This document shows, in pieces, positions 8,423 to 16,870 of a DNA stretch of 64,000 bases. Location: NCBI RefSeq assembly GCF_013149785.1, contig NZ_JABEZU010000004.1, positions 21,833 to 85,832 on the forward strand. Reading direction: 5' to 3'. The notes under the pieces were generated by a model. The model did no database searches and had not been told where the DNA came from. It worked only from the letters and a program-made list of their open reading frames with translations. Origin of the DNA: Isoptericola halotolerans (GTDB taxonomy: Bacteria; Actinomycetota; Actinomycetes; Actinomycetales; Cellulomonadaceae). A program made the position numbers and the translations under genes. The stretch's first letter is position 1, and each line of letters starts with the position of its first letter.

Positions 8423-9538
8423 GTGACATCCCCCACGGTGAACGTCAGCAACCTGCCCGCCCACCACCCCCTGGCCGACGGACGCACGACCACGTCCGCG
8501 CTGGTCAGCGCACTCCGAGGTGCCCGGCCCGCACGGACCCCTGTGTGGTTCATGCGTCAGGCGGGCCGGTCGCTGCCCGAGTACCGCGAGGTGCGACAGG
8601 GTGTCGGGATGCTCGAGTCGTGCCTGCGCCCGGACCTGGCCGCCGAGATCACCCTGCAGCCCGTGCGTCGTCACGGCGTCGACGCCGCGATCTTCTTCAG
8701 CGACATCGTCGTGCCGCTCAAGGTGGCCGGGGTGGGCGTCGAGATCGTCTCGGGCGTGGGACCGGTGATGGACCAGCCGTACCGGACGGCCGACGACGTC
8801 GCGCGGCTCGTGGAGCGCGACCTCGACGACGACGCCCTCGCACCGATCGCCGAGGCCGTCGGGCTCACCGTCGAGGGGCTGTCCGACGGGACCGACTCGA
8901 CACCGCTCATCGGGTTCGGCGGGGCACCGTTCACCCTCGCGGCCTACCTCGTCGAGGGCCGCCCCTCGCGCGACCACCTCGCCGCACGCACCCTCATGCA
9001 CGCCGAGCCCGAGACGTGGCGCCGCCTCACCGAGTGGACCGCGGACCTGACCGGGCGGTTCCTGCGCACCCAGGTCCTGGCCGGTGCGAGCGCCGTCCAG
9101 CTGTTCGACTCCTGGGCCGGGTCGCTGTCCCTCGCCGACTACCTCGCGCACGTGGCGCCGTCGTCGACCCGCGCGCTGCGGCACGTCGCGGACCTGCCGA
9201 TGCCGGGCATCCACTTCGGCACCGGGACCGGCCACCTGCTCCCCGCCATGCGTGACGTGCTGCGCGAGGCCGGGCTGGCGCACGCCACGGTGGGGGTCGA
9301 CTACCGCACGCCGCTGGACGAGGCGGTGGAGGTCCTGGGCGGCGACGTGCCCGTCCAGGGCAACATCGACCCGGCGTTGCTCGCCGCTCCGTGGGAGGTG
9401 CTGGAGGCCCACGTGCGCGACGTCGTCGAGCGCGGCCGGGCGGCCCCGGGGCACGTGGTGAACCTCGGCCACGGGGTGCCGCCCACCACCGACCCGGCCG
9501 TGCTCACGCGCGTCGTCGAGCTCGTCCACTCGCTGTGA
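8423..9538 (+). CDS. hemE: Uroporphyrinogen decarboxylase
   Basis: Decarboxylates the four acetate side chains of uroporphyrinogen III to give coproporphyrinogen III. The 371-residue TIM-barrel protein shows the family signatures PVWFMRQAGRSLPEYR (N-terminal signature, with the substrate-binding Arg residues) and GFGGAPFTLAAYLVEG. The Asp of IFFSDIVVPL is the likely catalytic residue. The C-terminal GNIDPALL and FNLGH-like VVNLGHGVPP are also present. I prefer GTG 8423; a TTG two codons upstream is possible. Its stop overlaps the start of hemY by 4 nt (GTGA), so translation is coupled. Confidence 0.94.
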   Translation: MTSPTVNVSNLPAHHPLADGRTTTSALVSALRGARPARTPVWFMRQAGRSLPEYREVRQGVGMLESCLRPDLAAEITLQPVRRHGVDAAIFFSDIVVPLKVAGVGVEIVSGVGPVMDQPYRTADDVARLVERDLDDDALAPIAEAVGLTVEGLSDGTDSTPLIGFGGAPFTLAAYLVEGRPSRDHLAARTLMHAEPETWRRLTEWTADLTGRFLRTQVLAGASAVQLFDSWAGSLSLADYLAHVAPSSTRALRHVADLPMPGIHFGTGTGHLLPAMRDVLREAGLAHATVGVDYRTPLDEAVEVLGGDVPVQGNIDPALLAAPWEVLEAHVRDVVERGRAAPGHVVNLGHGVPPTTDPAVLTRVVELVHSL

Positions 9539-10995
9539 GCCAGCAGGTCGACGCCGTCGTGGTCGGCGGCGGGATCGGTGGTCTGGTCGCCGCCCGCACG
9601 CTCATCGAGCGCGGCCTGCGCACCGTGGTCCTGGAGTCCTCCACGCGGCTCGGCGGCCCCGTGCGCGGCGGGGCGTTCGAGTCCGTGCCCCGCGTCCCGA
9701 TCGACCTGGGCGCCGAGTCCTTCGCCGCCCGCGGCACCGCCGTCGGCGAGCTGGCCGACGAGCTCGGGCTCGACGTCGTCGCACCCGCGCCGCTGTCCGC
9801 CTGGGGCTACGCCGCCGGGAGCGCGTTCCCGCTGCCGAAGGCCGGCGTGCTCGGTATCCCCGCCGTGCCCTGGGCGGCAGACGTGCGCCGGGCCGTGGGC
9901 TGGGCGGGCGCGCTGCGGGCCTCCCTCGACCGCGTGCTGCCACGGTTCGTCGGGTCCGGGGCGGAGGACCTCGGCTCGCTGGCCCGTGCCCGGCTCGGGG
10001 TGCGCACCACCGAGAGGCTCGTCGCGCCCGTCGCCACCGGGGTGCACTCCGCCCCCCTGGACCGGCTCGACGTCGCGGCCGTGGCACCCGGCCTGCGCGA
10101 CCGGTTCGCCGTCGAGGGCTCGCTCACCCGGGCGGTCGGTGCGCTGCGCGCGGCCGCCCCGGCCGGTTCCGCGGTGCGCGGGATCGACGGCGGGATGCAC
10201 GCCGTCGTCGAGGCCCTGGCCGGGCAGATCGCGGCGAGCGCCGAGTTCTGGACCGACTCCCCCGTCACTGACGCCACCGGGCCCATCCACACCGCGCTGC
10301 GGCTCGGCCAGGAGGTCGTGGGCATCGAGCGGTCCGACGACGGCGGCTGGCTCGTGCGCTCCCGGGCCACCGCGGCGGGGGTCGCCGGGGGCCGAGGGTC
10401 GCTGCACACGGTCACCGCGCCGCGCCTCGTGGTGACCGCTCCCGGCGTCGGGCCGCTGCTGGAGCCGTGGACCGGCGTCGTCCCCGCGCCCGAGCCGGGC
10501 GCGGACGTGTGGCTCGTGACGCTGCTGCTGGACGCCCCCGCGCTGGACGAGGCCCCGCGCGGCTCGGGGGTGCTCGTGGCCCCGGGCGCGACCGCCGGCA
10601 CCGAGCAGGTCCGCGCCAAGGCGCTCACGCACTCCACGGCCAAGTGGCCGTGGCTGGCCGCGCGTGTGCGGGCCGCCGCAGGCGAGGGGATGCACGTGGT
10701 GCGGCTCTCGTACGGGCGGATCGGTGAGGAGACCCGGCCGCCGGACGTCGCCGAGGCCGCCCGGGACGCGTCGGCACTGCTGGGCGTGCCCGTCGCGGAC
10801 CGCGTGCAGGACCACCTGCGGCAGCGCTGGGACGGGGCCCTGCCCCCGCCGACCCCCGCCTACCGTGCGGACGTCACCGCGCTGAGCGCCGCCGTCGGAC
10901 AGATCCCGGGCCTCGCCGTGACGGGCGGCTGGGTGGCCGGTACCGGGCTGGCCGCGATCGTGGCCCACGCCCAGGCGGCGGTCAACGGGCTGTGA
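9535..10995 (+). CDS. hemY: Protoporphyrinogen/coproporphyrinogen oxidase (HemY/CgoX type)
   Basis: A 486-residue FAD enzyme of the amine-oxidase/UDP-GALM fold. The dinucleotide site VDAVVVGGGIGGLVAARTLIERG is at the N-terminus, followed by VLESSTRLGGPVRG. The C-terminal FAD motif is LAVTGGWVAGTGLAAIVAHA. In monoderm actinobacteria this enzyme normally oxidises coproporphyrinogen III to coproporphyrin III in the coproporphyrin-dependent pathway (established knowledge, not shown here). The usual next gene, chdC/hemQ, is absent; a convergent secreted-protein gene follows instead. The GTG start overlaps the hemE stop. Confidence 0.9.
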   Translation: MSQQVDAVVVGGGIGGLVAARTLIERGLRTVVLESSTRLGGPVRGGAFESVPRVPIDLGAESFAARGTAVGELADELGLDVVAPAPLSAWGYAAGSAFPLPKAGVLGIPAVPWAADVRRAVGWAGALRASLDRVLPRFVGSGAEDLGSLARARLGVRTTERLVAPVATGVHSAPLDRLDVAAVAPGLRDRFAVEGSLTRAVGALRAAAPAGSAVRGIDGGMHAVVEALAGQIAASAEFWTDSPVTDATGPIHTALRLGQEVVGIERSDDGGWLVRSRATAAGVAGGRGSLHTVTAPRLVVTAPGVGPLLEPWTGVVPAPEPGADVWLVTLLLDAPALDEAPRGSGVLVAPGATAGTEQVRAKALTHSTAKWPWLAARVRAAAGEGMHVVRLSYGRIGEETRPPDVAEAARDASALLGVPVADRVQDHLRQRWDGALPPPTPAYRADVTALSAAVGQIPGLAVTGGWVAGTGLAAIVAHAQAAVNGL

Positions 10996-11016
10996 CCCCC
11001 TTCCCGCCGTCCCCTG

Positions 11017-11091
11017 CCGCGAAGTAGTACCTCCGGCGCTGCGGAAGTACCCCGCGGGTACTTCTCCGACGCCGGAGGTACTACTTCGCGG
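11017..11091. terminator. Nested inverted repeat between convergent genes
   Basis: Outer arms 11017-11038 and 11070-11091 match perfectly over 22 bp. Inside them a second 9-bp stem (GAAGTACCC, 11044-11052, with 11056-11064) closes on a 3-nt loop. The element starts 22 bp after the hemY stop and ends 7 bp before the stop of the opposite gene, as expected of a bidirectional terminator. No T-run follows. Confidence 0.6.
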
Positions 11092-11098
11092 TGGGCAC

Positions 11099-11788
11099 TC
11101 AGTCGTCGAGGTCGATCGTCCGCGTGATCCGCTCACCCGTGGAGGACGTGGCCACCACCTTGACCCGGTCGTCGTCGGCACCGAACGTCCGGCCGAGCGT
11201 CACGTTGCCGTTGCCGTTCGCCCGCTTGCTCGTCGTGGCGACCTTCTTGCCGTCGCGGTAGAACGTCGCCGTCCAGCGGGCGTTCTTCTTCGGGCCGTTG
11301 ACCCGGAGCTGAGCCGTCACCCGGTCGTCGCCCGACTCCTGGACCGAGTAGCCGTAGCGGCTGCCCTTCGACCCCTTGCCGCTGCGGCACTCGAGGTCCT
11401 CGAGCTCGATCGTGCGGGCGGCGCGCTGCCCGCTGCTGGAGACGGCCACGAACCGGAAGCGGTCGTCGTCGTCGCCGCGCACGGTGCGGGCGACCGAGAT
11501 GTTGCCCTGGCCGTTCGCGCGCTGGGTGGTCCGGAACGCCTTGTCGCCGTTGCGGTACACCGTCACCGTCCAGCGCTGGCCGGGCTTCTTGGCGTCGACC
11601 GACATCGCGGTCCGCACCCGGTCGTCGTCGCGCTCGGCGAGCGTGACCCGGTACTGGGCGTTCTTCGAGGCGTGCCCCGTGCAGCTCACGCGGTCGTCGT
11701 CGTCGGCGTGCGCCGCCGTCGCGCCCGCCCCCACACCTGCCAGCGCCAGGCACACGGCCGCCAGCGTTCCCACGATCCTCTTCGTCAT
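11099..11788 (-). CDS. Secreted protein with two tandem ~85-residue repeats
   Basis: A 229-residue protein with a Sec signal peptide (MTKRIVGTLAAVCLALAGVGAGATAAHA, cleaved after AHA). The mature part is two copies of one beta-rich module: one at ~35-125 with RWTVTVYRNGDKAF and RANGQGNISVARTV, the other at ~140-229 with RWTATFYRDGKKVA and RANGNGNVTLGRTF. Each copy ends in an Asp-rich DDR stretch followed by a GERITRTIDLDD-like strand. Two Cys (CTG and LECR) may form a disulfide. I do not recognise the family. GGGAG upstream fits either this ATG or the GTG one codon before it. Possible roles are surface or cation binding, but nothing shows this directly. Confidence 0.75.
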   Translation of the reverse strand: MTKRIVGTLAAVCLALAGVGAGATAAHADDDDRVSCTGHASKNAQYRVTLAERDDDRVRTAMSVDAKKPGQRWTVTVYRNGDKAFRTTQRANGQGNISVARTVRGDDDDRFRFVAVSSSGQRAARTIELEDLECRSGKGSKGSRYGYSVQESGDDRVTAQLRVNGPKKNARWTATFYRDGKKVATTSKRANGNGNVTLGRTFGADDDRVKVVATSSTGERITRTIDLDD

Positions 11789-11960
11789 CACAGGTTCTCC
11801 CGGTGAGAGTGCCGCGAGCGCAGGGTGCGCGGTGCGGCTCCGTGCCCCTCACTCTCCGGACGCTCCATGAGGGCGCCGTGGCAGCAGCGTGAGAGACCTC
11901 TCATGCTCCGGGCACCCTGCGGGTTGTCCCGCCCCCTGGTCTTCGCGAGACACTGGGACG

Positions 11961-12989
11961 GTGAGCACCCCCGGAACCGCACCGTTGCGCCTCGGCACCC
12001 GCGGCAGCGCCCTGGCGACCACCCAGTCCGGCCTGGTCGCGCGCCGGCTCGAGGAGCTCCTCGAGCGGCCGGTCGAGCTCGTCCGCATCAAGACCGAGGG
12101 CGACGTGAAGACGGGCTCGCTGGCGTCCCTGGGCGGCACCGGCGTGTTCGTCACCGCGCTGCGCGACGCCCTCGCCGGCGACCGCTGCGACGTCGCGGTG
12201 CACTCGCTCAAGGACCTGCCGACGACGCCGGCTCCCGGCCTGACGTACGTCACCCCGGAGCGCGAGGACCCCCGCGACGCGCTGTGCGCCCGCGACGGGC
12301 TCACCCTCGAGACCCTACCTCGCGGGGGCCGCGTCGGGACCGGCTCGCCCCGCCGGGCCGCCCAGCTGCGCGCCACCCGACCCGACCTCGACGTCGTGGA
12401 CATCCGCGGCAACGTGGAGACCCGGCTCGCACGCGCGCTCGGCCCGGACGCCGACCTCGACGCCGTCGTGCTCGCCTTCGCCGGGCTGAGGCGCCTGGGC
12501 CGCACCGAGGTCGTCAGCGAGGTGCTCGACCCTCAGGTCGTCGCCCCCGCGCCCGGCCAGGGTGCGCTCGCGGTCGAGGCCCGCAGCACCGACCTGGCCG
12601 CCGGGGCGCTGGTCGAGGCGTTCGCCGCCCTGGACCACCGTCCCACCCGGCTCGCCGTCACCGCCGAGCGTGCCGTGCTCGCGCGCCTCGAGGCCGGGTG
12701 CGCCGCCCCGATCGGCGCCCACGCCCGCCTCGACGACAGCGCGCTCGTGCTGTCCGCCGCCGTGGCGTCGATCGACGGCACCGAGCAGCTCAAGCACACC
12801 GCGCGCGTCGAGGTCGCCCCGACCACGGCCCTCGCCGCCGACGACGACGCGTACGCCCTGGGTGTGCGGGTCGCCGAGCGGCTGCTCGCCGACGGCGCCG
12901 CCCGCCTCGCACCCCTGTCCCCGGCCGAGCCCGCCCCGCCCGAGCCCGTCCGCGTCCCGACGGGGACGGACGACCCGGAGGGCGCGTGA
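11961..12989 (+). CDS. hemC: Hydroxymethylbilane synthase (porphobilinogen deaminase)
   Basis: Polymerises four porphobilinogens into hydroxymethylbilane. The protein has 342 residues. It opens [15 protein letters not shown], and the substrate-binding HSLKDLPT and [13 protein letters not shown] follow. The dipyrromethane-cofactor Cys lies in [20 protein letters not shown]. The start GTG was chosen because the conserved domain begins 11 residues later; GACACT ends 6 nt before it, so this is probably another leaderless start. It is the first gene of a four-gene coupled operon, and its stop overlaps the start of hemD (GTGA). Confidence 0.94.
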   Translation: MSTPGTAPLRLGTRGSALATTQSGLVARRLEELLERPVELVRIKTEGDVKTGSLASLGGTGVFVTALRDALAGDRCDVAVHSLKDLPTTPAPGLTYVTPEREDPRDALCARDGLTLETLPRGGRVGTGSPRRAAQLRATRPDLDVVDIRGNVETRLARALGPDADLDAVVLAFAGLRRLGRTEVVSEVLDPQVVAPAPGQGALAVEARSTDLAAGALVEAFAALDHRPTRLAVTAERAVLARLEAGCAAPIGAHARLDDSALVLSAAVASIDGTEQLKHTARVEVAPTTALAADDDAYALGVRVAERLLADGAARLAPLSPAEPAPPEPVRVPTGTDDPEGA

Positions 12990-13762
12990 CCGACCTGACC
13001 GGGAGCACCGTCCTGCTGCCGCGCTCCCCCGCCCGCGCCGCCGGGCTGGCGGAGCGGCTGCGCGCCGCCGGCGTCGCGGTGACGGTCGCCCCCGTCATCG
13101 AGCGGGCGCCCGCGGAGGACGCCGGTGCGCTCGCGGCCGCCGTCGCAGGGCTGGACGCCGGCCGCTACGCGTGGGCCGTCATCACCAGCGTCAACGCCGT
13201 CGACGCGCTCGTCGGCGCCGGGCGCCCCACGACTCTCGCCGACGCACCCGTCCGGTGGGCCGCCGTCGGCCCCGCGACCGTCCGCGCCCTGCACTCCATC
13301 GGCATCGAGCCGGCACTGGTCCCCGACGACGCCACGGCCGACGGCATCGTCGCTGCTTTCCCGCCGGCACCGAGCCGGCAGGACGTCGCGGAGGCGTCCG
13401 CACCCTCGACCGACACGACGACCGTCCTCCTCCCGCTCGGCGACCTCGCCCGCCCGACCCTGCGCGACGGCCTCACCGCGCTCGGCTGGACCCCCGACGT
13501 CGTGACCGCCTACCGCACCGTCCGCTCCGAGCTGCCGGCCGACGTCGTGCACGCCCGCTACGACGTCATCGTGGTCACGTCGGGCTCCGTCGCCCGCGAG
13601 ATCGCCGCGCAGTACGGCGCCACGTCACCCGTCGTCGCCATCGGCCGCCCCTCCGCCGACGCCGCGCGCGAAGCCGGGCTGAGCGTCGCCGCCGTCGCCG
13701 ACCGACCCACCGACGCCGCGCTCGCGGCCACCGTCACCACCGTCCTCAAGGAGCGCCCATGA
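12986..13762 (+). CDS. hemD: Uroporphyrinogen-III synthase
   Basis: Closes and inverts ring D of hydroxymethylbilane to form uroporphyrinogen III. The sequence is divergent, as usual for HemD. The 258-residue length, the two-lobed layout ([13 protein letters not shown] in lobe one; VTAYRTV and [15 protein letters not shown] in lobe two) and the position between hemC and hemB make the call strong. The stop overlaps the ATG of hemB by 4 nt. Confidence 0.9.
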   Translation: MTDLTGSTVLLPRSPARAAGLAERLRAAGVAVTVAPVIERAPAEDAGALAAAVAGLDAGRYAWAVITSVNAVDALVGAGRPTTLADAPVRWAAVGPATVRALHSIGIEPALVPDDATADGIVAAFPPAPSRQDVAEASAPSTDTTTVLLPLGDLARPTLRDGLTALGWTPDVVTAYRTVRSELPADVVHARYDVIVVTSGSVAREIAAQYGATSPVVAIGRPSADAAREAGLSVAAVADRPTDAALAATVTTVLKERP

Positions 13763-14814
13763 GCACCTCGGGCATCGTGTACCGCCCGCGCCGACTGCGC
13801 ACCACCCCGCGGATGCGCCGCCTCGTGGCCGAGCACCGGCTGCACCCCGGCGACCTCGTGCTGCCGCTGTTCGTCAAGGAGGGCATCGACGAGCCCGTCG
13901 CCATCTCCTCCATGCCCGGCCAGGTGCAGCACACCGAGGCCACGCTGCACGACGCCGTCGCCGCGGCCGCGCGCGCCGGTCTGGGCGGCGTCATGCTCTT
14001 CGGCATCCCGTCGGTGCGGGACGCCCTGGGCACCCAGGCCGCGGCCCCCGAGGGGATCCTGCAGCGCGGTACGCGCATCGCCCGCGAGGCCGTCGCTGCG
14101 GTCGAGGCCGAGCGGCCGGGCGGACGCCCCGGGCCGGTCGTCATGGTCGACACCTGCCTGGACGAGTTCACCGACCACGGGCACTGCGGTGTGCTCGCGT
14201 CCGACGGCACGGTCGACAACGACCTCACCCTGGACCGGTACGCCGCCATGGCCGTCGCCCAGGCGCGGGCCGGGGCGGAGGTGGTCGCGCCGTCGGGCAT
14301 GATGGACGGCCAGGTCGCGATGATCCGCGACGCCCTGGACGACGCCGGGTTCGAGTCGGTGAGCATCCTCGCGTACAGCGCGAAGTACGCCAGCGCCTTC
14401 TACGGCCCGTTCCGCGAGGCCGTCGACTCAGCCCTGCAGGGCGACCGGCGGACCTACCAGATGGACGCGGCCAACGCCCGCGAGGGGCTGCGCGAGGCCG
14501 ACCTCGACATCGCCGAGGGCGCGGACATGGTCATGGTCAAGCCCGCCGGGTCCTCGCTCGACGTGCTGCGCGGCGTCGCGGACCGGTCCGACGTGCCCGT
14601 GGCCGCGTACCAGGTGTCCGGCGAGTACGCGATGATCGAGGCGGCGGCCGCGAACGGCTGGATCGACCGCAGGTCCGCGGTGCTGGAGTCGGTGCTCGCG
14701 ATCAAGCGCGCCGGCGCCGACGTCATCCTCACCTACTGGGCCCAGGAGATCGCCGCGTGGCTCGAGCGACCCTCCCCGCACGCGGCAGCAACCCCCACGG
14801 AAGGACCACGATGA
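13759..14814 (+). CDS. hemB: Delta-aminolevulinic acid dehydratase (porphobilinogen synthase)
   Basis: Condenses two ALA molecules to porphobilinogen. The 351-residue TIM barrel carries the two Schiff-base lysines in [15 protein letters not shown] and [14 protein letters not shown]. The metal-site segment reads [14 protein letters not shown]. Compared with the three-Cys zinc site, the middle Cys is Asp while the outer two Cys remain, a mixed type. AAGGAG at 5 nt supports the ATG. It is coupled by ATGA overlaps to both hemD and hemL. Confidence 0.95.
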   Translation: MSTSGIVYRPRRLRTTPRMRRLVAEHRLHPGDLVLPLFVKEGIDEPVAISSMPGQVQHTEATLHDAVAAAARAGLGGVMLFGIPSVRDALGTQAAAPEGILQRGTRIAREAVAAVEAERPGGRPGPVVMVDTCLDEFTDHGHCGVLASDGTVDNDLTLDRYAAMAVAQARAGAEVVAPSGMMDGQVAMIRDALDDAGFESVSILAYSAKYASAFYGPFREAVDSALQGDRRTYQMDAANAREGLREADLDIAEGADMVMVKPAGSSLDVLRGVADRSDVPVAAYQVSGEYAMIEAAAANGWIDRRSAVLESVLAIKRAGADVILTYWAQEIAAWLERPSPHAAATPTEGPR

Positions 14815-16196
14815 CGGACACGGCAGGCTTCGGGCACCTCGAGGCGGCACTGGTGAGCAGCACGCCCCCGGTCGACAACCACGAGGCGTTCGTGCGCGCC
14901 CAGCGCGCCATCCCCGGCGGCGTCAACTCGCCGGTCCGCGCCTACGGCTCGGTCGGCGGCGACCCGCGGTTCCTGGCGAGCGCGCGCGGCGCCTACGTCA
15001 CCGACGTGGCGGGGCGCGAGTACGTGGACCTCGTCGGGTCGTGGGGTCCGGCGCTGCTGGGGCACGCGCACCCCGAGGTCGTGGCGGCCGTGCAGGAGGC
15101 TGCCGCACGAGGGCTGTCCTTCGGCGCACCGACCGTCGCCGAGGTGGAGCTCGCCGAGGAGGTCCGCCGGCGCGTCCCCGCCGCCGAGCGGGTCCGCCTG
15201 GTCTCCACCGGCACCGAGGCGACGATGACGGCGATCCGCCTCGCCCGCGGCGTCACCGGCCGACCTCTGGTCGTCAAGTTCGCCGGCTGCTACCACGGGC
15301 ACGTCGACGCCCTGCTCGCCGAGGCGGGCTCCGGGCTCGCGACCCTCGCGATGCCGGGCACCGCGGGCGTGACCGAGGCCTCCGCCGCGGAGACGCTCGT
15401 GCTGCCGTACAACGACCTGGAGGCCGTCGAGGCGGCCTTCGCGACCCACGGTGAGCGGATCGCCGCAGTCATCACCGAGGCCGCACCCGCGAACATGGGC
15501 GTGGTGCCGCCGTCGGACGGGTTCAACGCCGGGCTGCGCCGGATCACCGCCGCGCACGGGGCGCTGCTGGTCCTCGACGAGGTCCTCACCGGGTTCCGGG
15601 TGTCCGAGGCCGGGTACTGGGGCTTCGAGAACGCCGGCCAGGCAGCCGAGGACGTCTGGACCCCGGACCTGTTCACCTTCGGCAAGGTGGTCGGCGGAGG
15701 CATGCCGGTGGCCGCGCTCGGCGGACCGGCCGCGATCATGGACCAGCTCGCACCGACCGGCCCGGTGTACCAGGCGGGCACCCTCTCCGGGAACCCGGTG
15801 GCGGTGGCGGCGGGCCTGACCACGCTGCGCCTGGCGGACGACGCCGTGTACGCGCGGGTCGCCGAGGCGGCCGACGCCGTGTCGCACGGGCTGGGCGAGG
15901 CGCTCGACGCCGAGGGGGTGCCGCACCGCATCCAGCGTGCCGGGTCGCTGTTCTCGGTGTTCTTCGGGGAGTCGGCGGCCCGCGACGGCGTGACCTCCTA
16001 CGCCGACGCGCAGGCGCAGGACGTGTTCCGGCACGGGCCGTTCTTCCACGCGATGCTCGACGCCGGCGTCAACCTGCCGCCGTCCGTCTTCGAGGCGTGG
16101 TTCTGCTCGGCCGCCCACGACGACGACGCGGTGCACCGCATCCTCGAGGCGCTGCCGGCCGGCGCTCGGGCCGCTGCGGCGGCGACGGCGGGGTAG
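14811..16196 (+). CDS. hemL: Glutamate-1-semialdehyde 2,1-aminomutase
   Basis: A PLP enzyme converting glutamate-1-semialdehyde to ALA, the product of the HemA step. It has 461 residues. [15 protein letters not shown] is the family N-terminal signature, and [13 protein letters not shown] and the Asp in [13 protein letters not shown] contact PLP. The Schiff-base Lys is in [24 protein letters not shown] precedes the ATG by 6 nt. It is the last gene of hemCDBL. Having a class-III aminotransferase partner in the same operon as hemB keeps both ALA-producing and ALA-consuming enzymes co-expressed. Confidence 0.95.
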   Translation: MTDTAGFGHLEAALVSSTPPVDNHEAFVRAQRAIPGGVNSPVRAYGSVGGDPRFLASARGAYVTDVAGREYVDLVGSWGPALLGHAHPEVVAAVQEAAARGLSFGAPTVAEVELAEEVRRRVPAAERVRLVSTGTEATMTAIRLARGVTGRPLVVKFAGCYHGHVDALLAEAGSGLATLAMPGTAGVTEASAAETLVLPYNDLEAVEAAFATHGERIAAVITEAAPANMGVVPPSDGFNAGLRRITAAHGALLVLDEVLTGFRVSEAGYWGFENAGQAAEDVWTPDLFTFGKVVGGGMPVAALGGPAAIMDQLAPTGPVYQAGTLSGNPVAVAAGLTTLRLADDAVYARVAEAADAVSHGLGEALDAEGVPHRIQRAGSLFSVFFGESAARDGVTSYADAQAQDVFRHGPFFHAMLDAGVNLPPSVFEAWFCSAAHDDDAVHRILEALPAGARAAAAATAG

Positions 16197-16197
16197 C

Positions 16198-16224
16198 CCC
16201 GGCTCCCGCGGGCCTTGGGCCGGG
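16198..16224. terminator. Weak hairpin between hemL and tetR
   Basis: CCCGGC at 16198-16203 pairs with GCCGGG at 16219-16224 around a 15-nt loop. It lies between convergent stops and is far weaker than the long dyads elsewhere in the window. Confidence 0.3.
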
Positions 16225-16230
16225 TGGACC

Positions 16231-16794
16231 TCAGGCCGCGATCGCCTTGTCGATCGTGCGTACGAGCTGCCGCACGACGTCGTGCCGGGAGACCTGCCTG
16301 CCGCGCAGGATCTCCCAAGCGTTGTAGAGCTGGGACCACACGATCCCCAGCACCCAGTCGTCGGTGAGCTCGGGGTCGATGGATCCGTCGGCGTGCCCCT
16401 TCCGGACGAGGGCCAGGATCGGGTCCTGGCCGTCCGGGTCGGGGATGCAGGTGGCGTCGATGGTCCCGCTGAAGATGACGGTCAGCAGGTCCCCGAGCTC
16501 CAGGTACTCCTGCGAGAGCCGCACGACGGCGGACCGGGCGGTGCCGTCCTCCGGCCGCGCGCACCGCGTCGCCTCCTCGAGCCGGTGACCGGCATGCTCC
16601 AGCAGTGCGTCGAGCAGGTCGGAACGCTCGGGGAAGTAGCGGTGCAGCGTCGTGCGCCCCACCCCGGCGGCGTCGGCGATCGTGCCGAGGGTCGCGGAGG
16701 GGTCGAGCGCGAGCTGGGCGAACGCGGCGTCGACGATGGCGGCGCGGGTGCGGGCCCGCGCGCCGCGGTGGGCAGGTTCCTGCGTGACGACCAT
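16231..16794 (-). CDS. TetR/AcrR family transcriptional regulator
   Basis: A 187-residue regulator. The N-terminal helix-turn-helix reads TRAAIVDAAFAQLALDPSATLGTIADAAGVGRTTLHRYFPERSDLL in outline (residues ~17-62), with the typical GVGRTTLHRYF recognition helix. The C-terminal ligand-binding part is all-helical. It is divergent from an ABC exporter, with a perfect 36-bp palindrome between them. It is therefore the likely local repressor of both genes and responds to an unknown ligand, probably an exported compound. The ATG is preceded by TACCGT at 6 nt. Confidence 0.9.
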   Translation of the reverse strand: MVVTQEPAHRGARARTRAAIVDAAFAQLALDPSATLGTIADAAGVGRTTLHRYFPERSDLLDALLEHAGHRLEEATRCARPEDGTARSAVVRLSQEYLELGDLLTVIFSGTIDATCIPDPDGQDPILALVRKGHADGSIDPELTDDWVLGIVWSQLYNAWEILRGRQVSRHDVVRQLVRTIDKAIAA

Positions 16795-16800
16795 GCGTGC

Positions 16801-16830
16801 ACGGTACCTGGCTTCACTGTCAAGGATCAA
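16801..16830 (-). promoter_or_regulatory. tetR promoter, TTGATC-18-TACCGT, leaderless
   Basis: On the minus strand, -35 TTGATC (16825-16830) and -10 TACCGT (16801-16806) are 18 bp apart, and the ATG begins 6 nt after the -10. The palindromic operator lies just upstream of the -35. Confidence 0.6.
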
Positions 16831-16834
16831 CTAT

Positions 16835-16870
16835 TGACCACAGTGGAACATGCATGTTCCACTGTGGTCA
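16835..16870. promoter_or_regulatory. 36-bp perfect palindrome, putative TetR operator
   Basis: Half-site TGACCACAGTGGAACATG at 16835-16852 is followed immediately by its exact complement to 16870. The inner 16 bp, GGAACATGCATGTTCC, looks like a TetR-type core. The last base is the A of the exporter's ATG, so a bound repressor would block both initiation regions. Confidence 0.75.
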
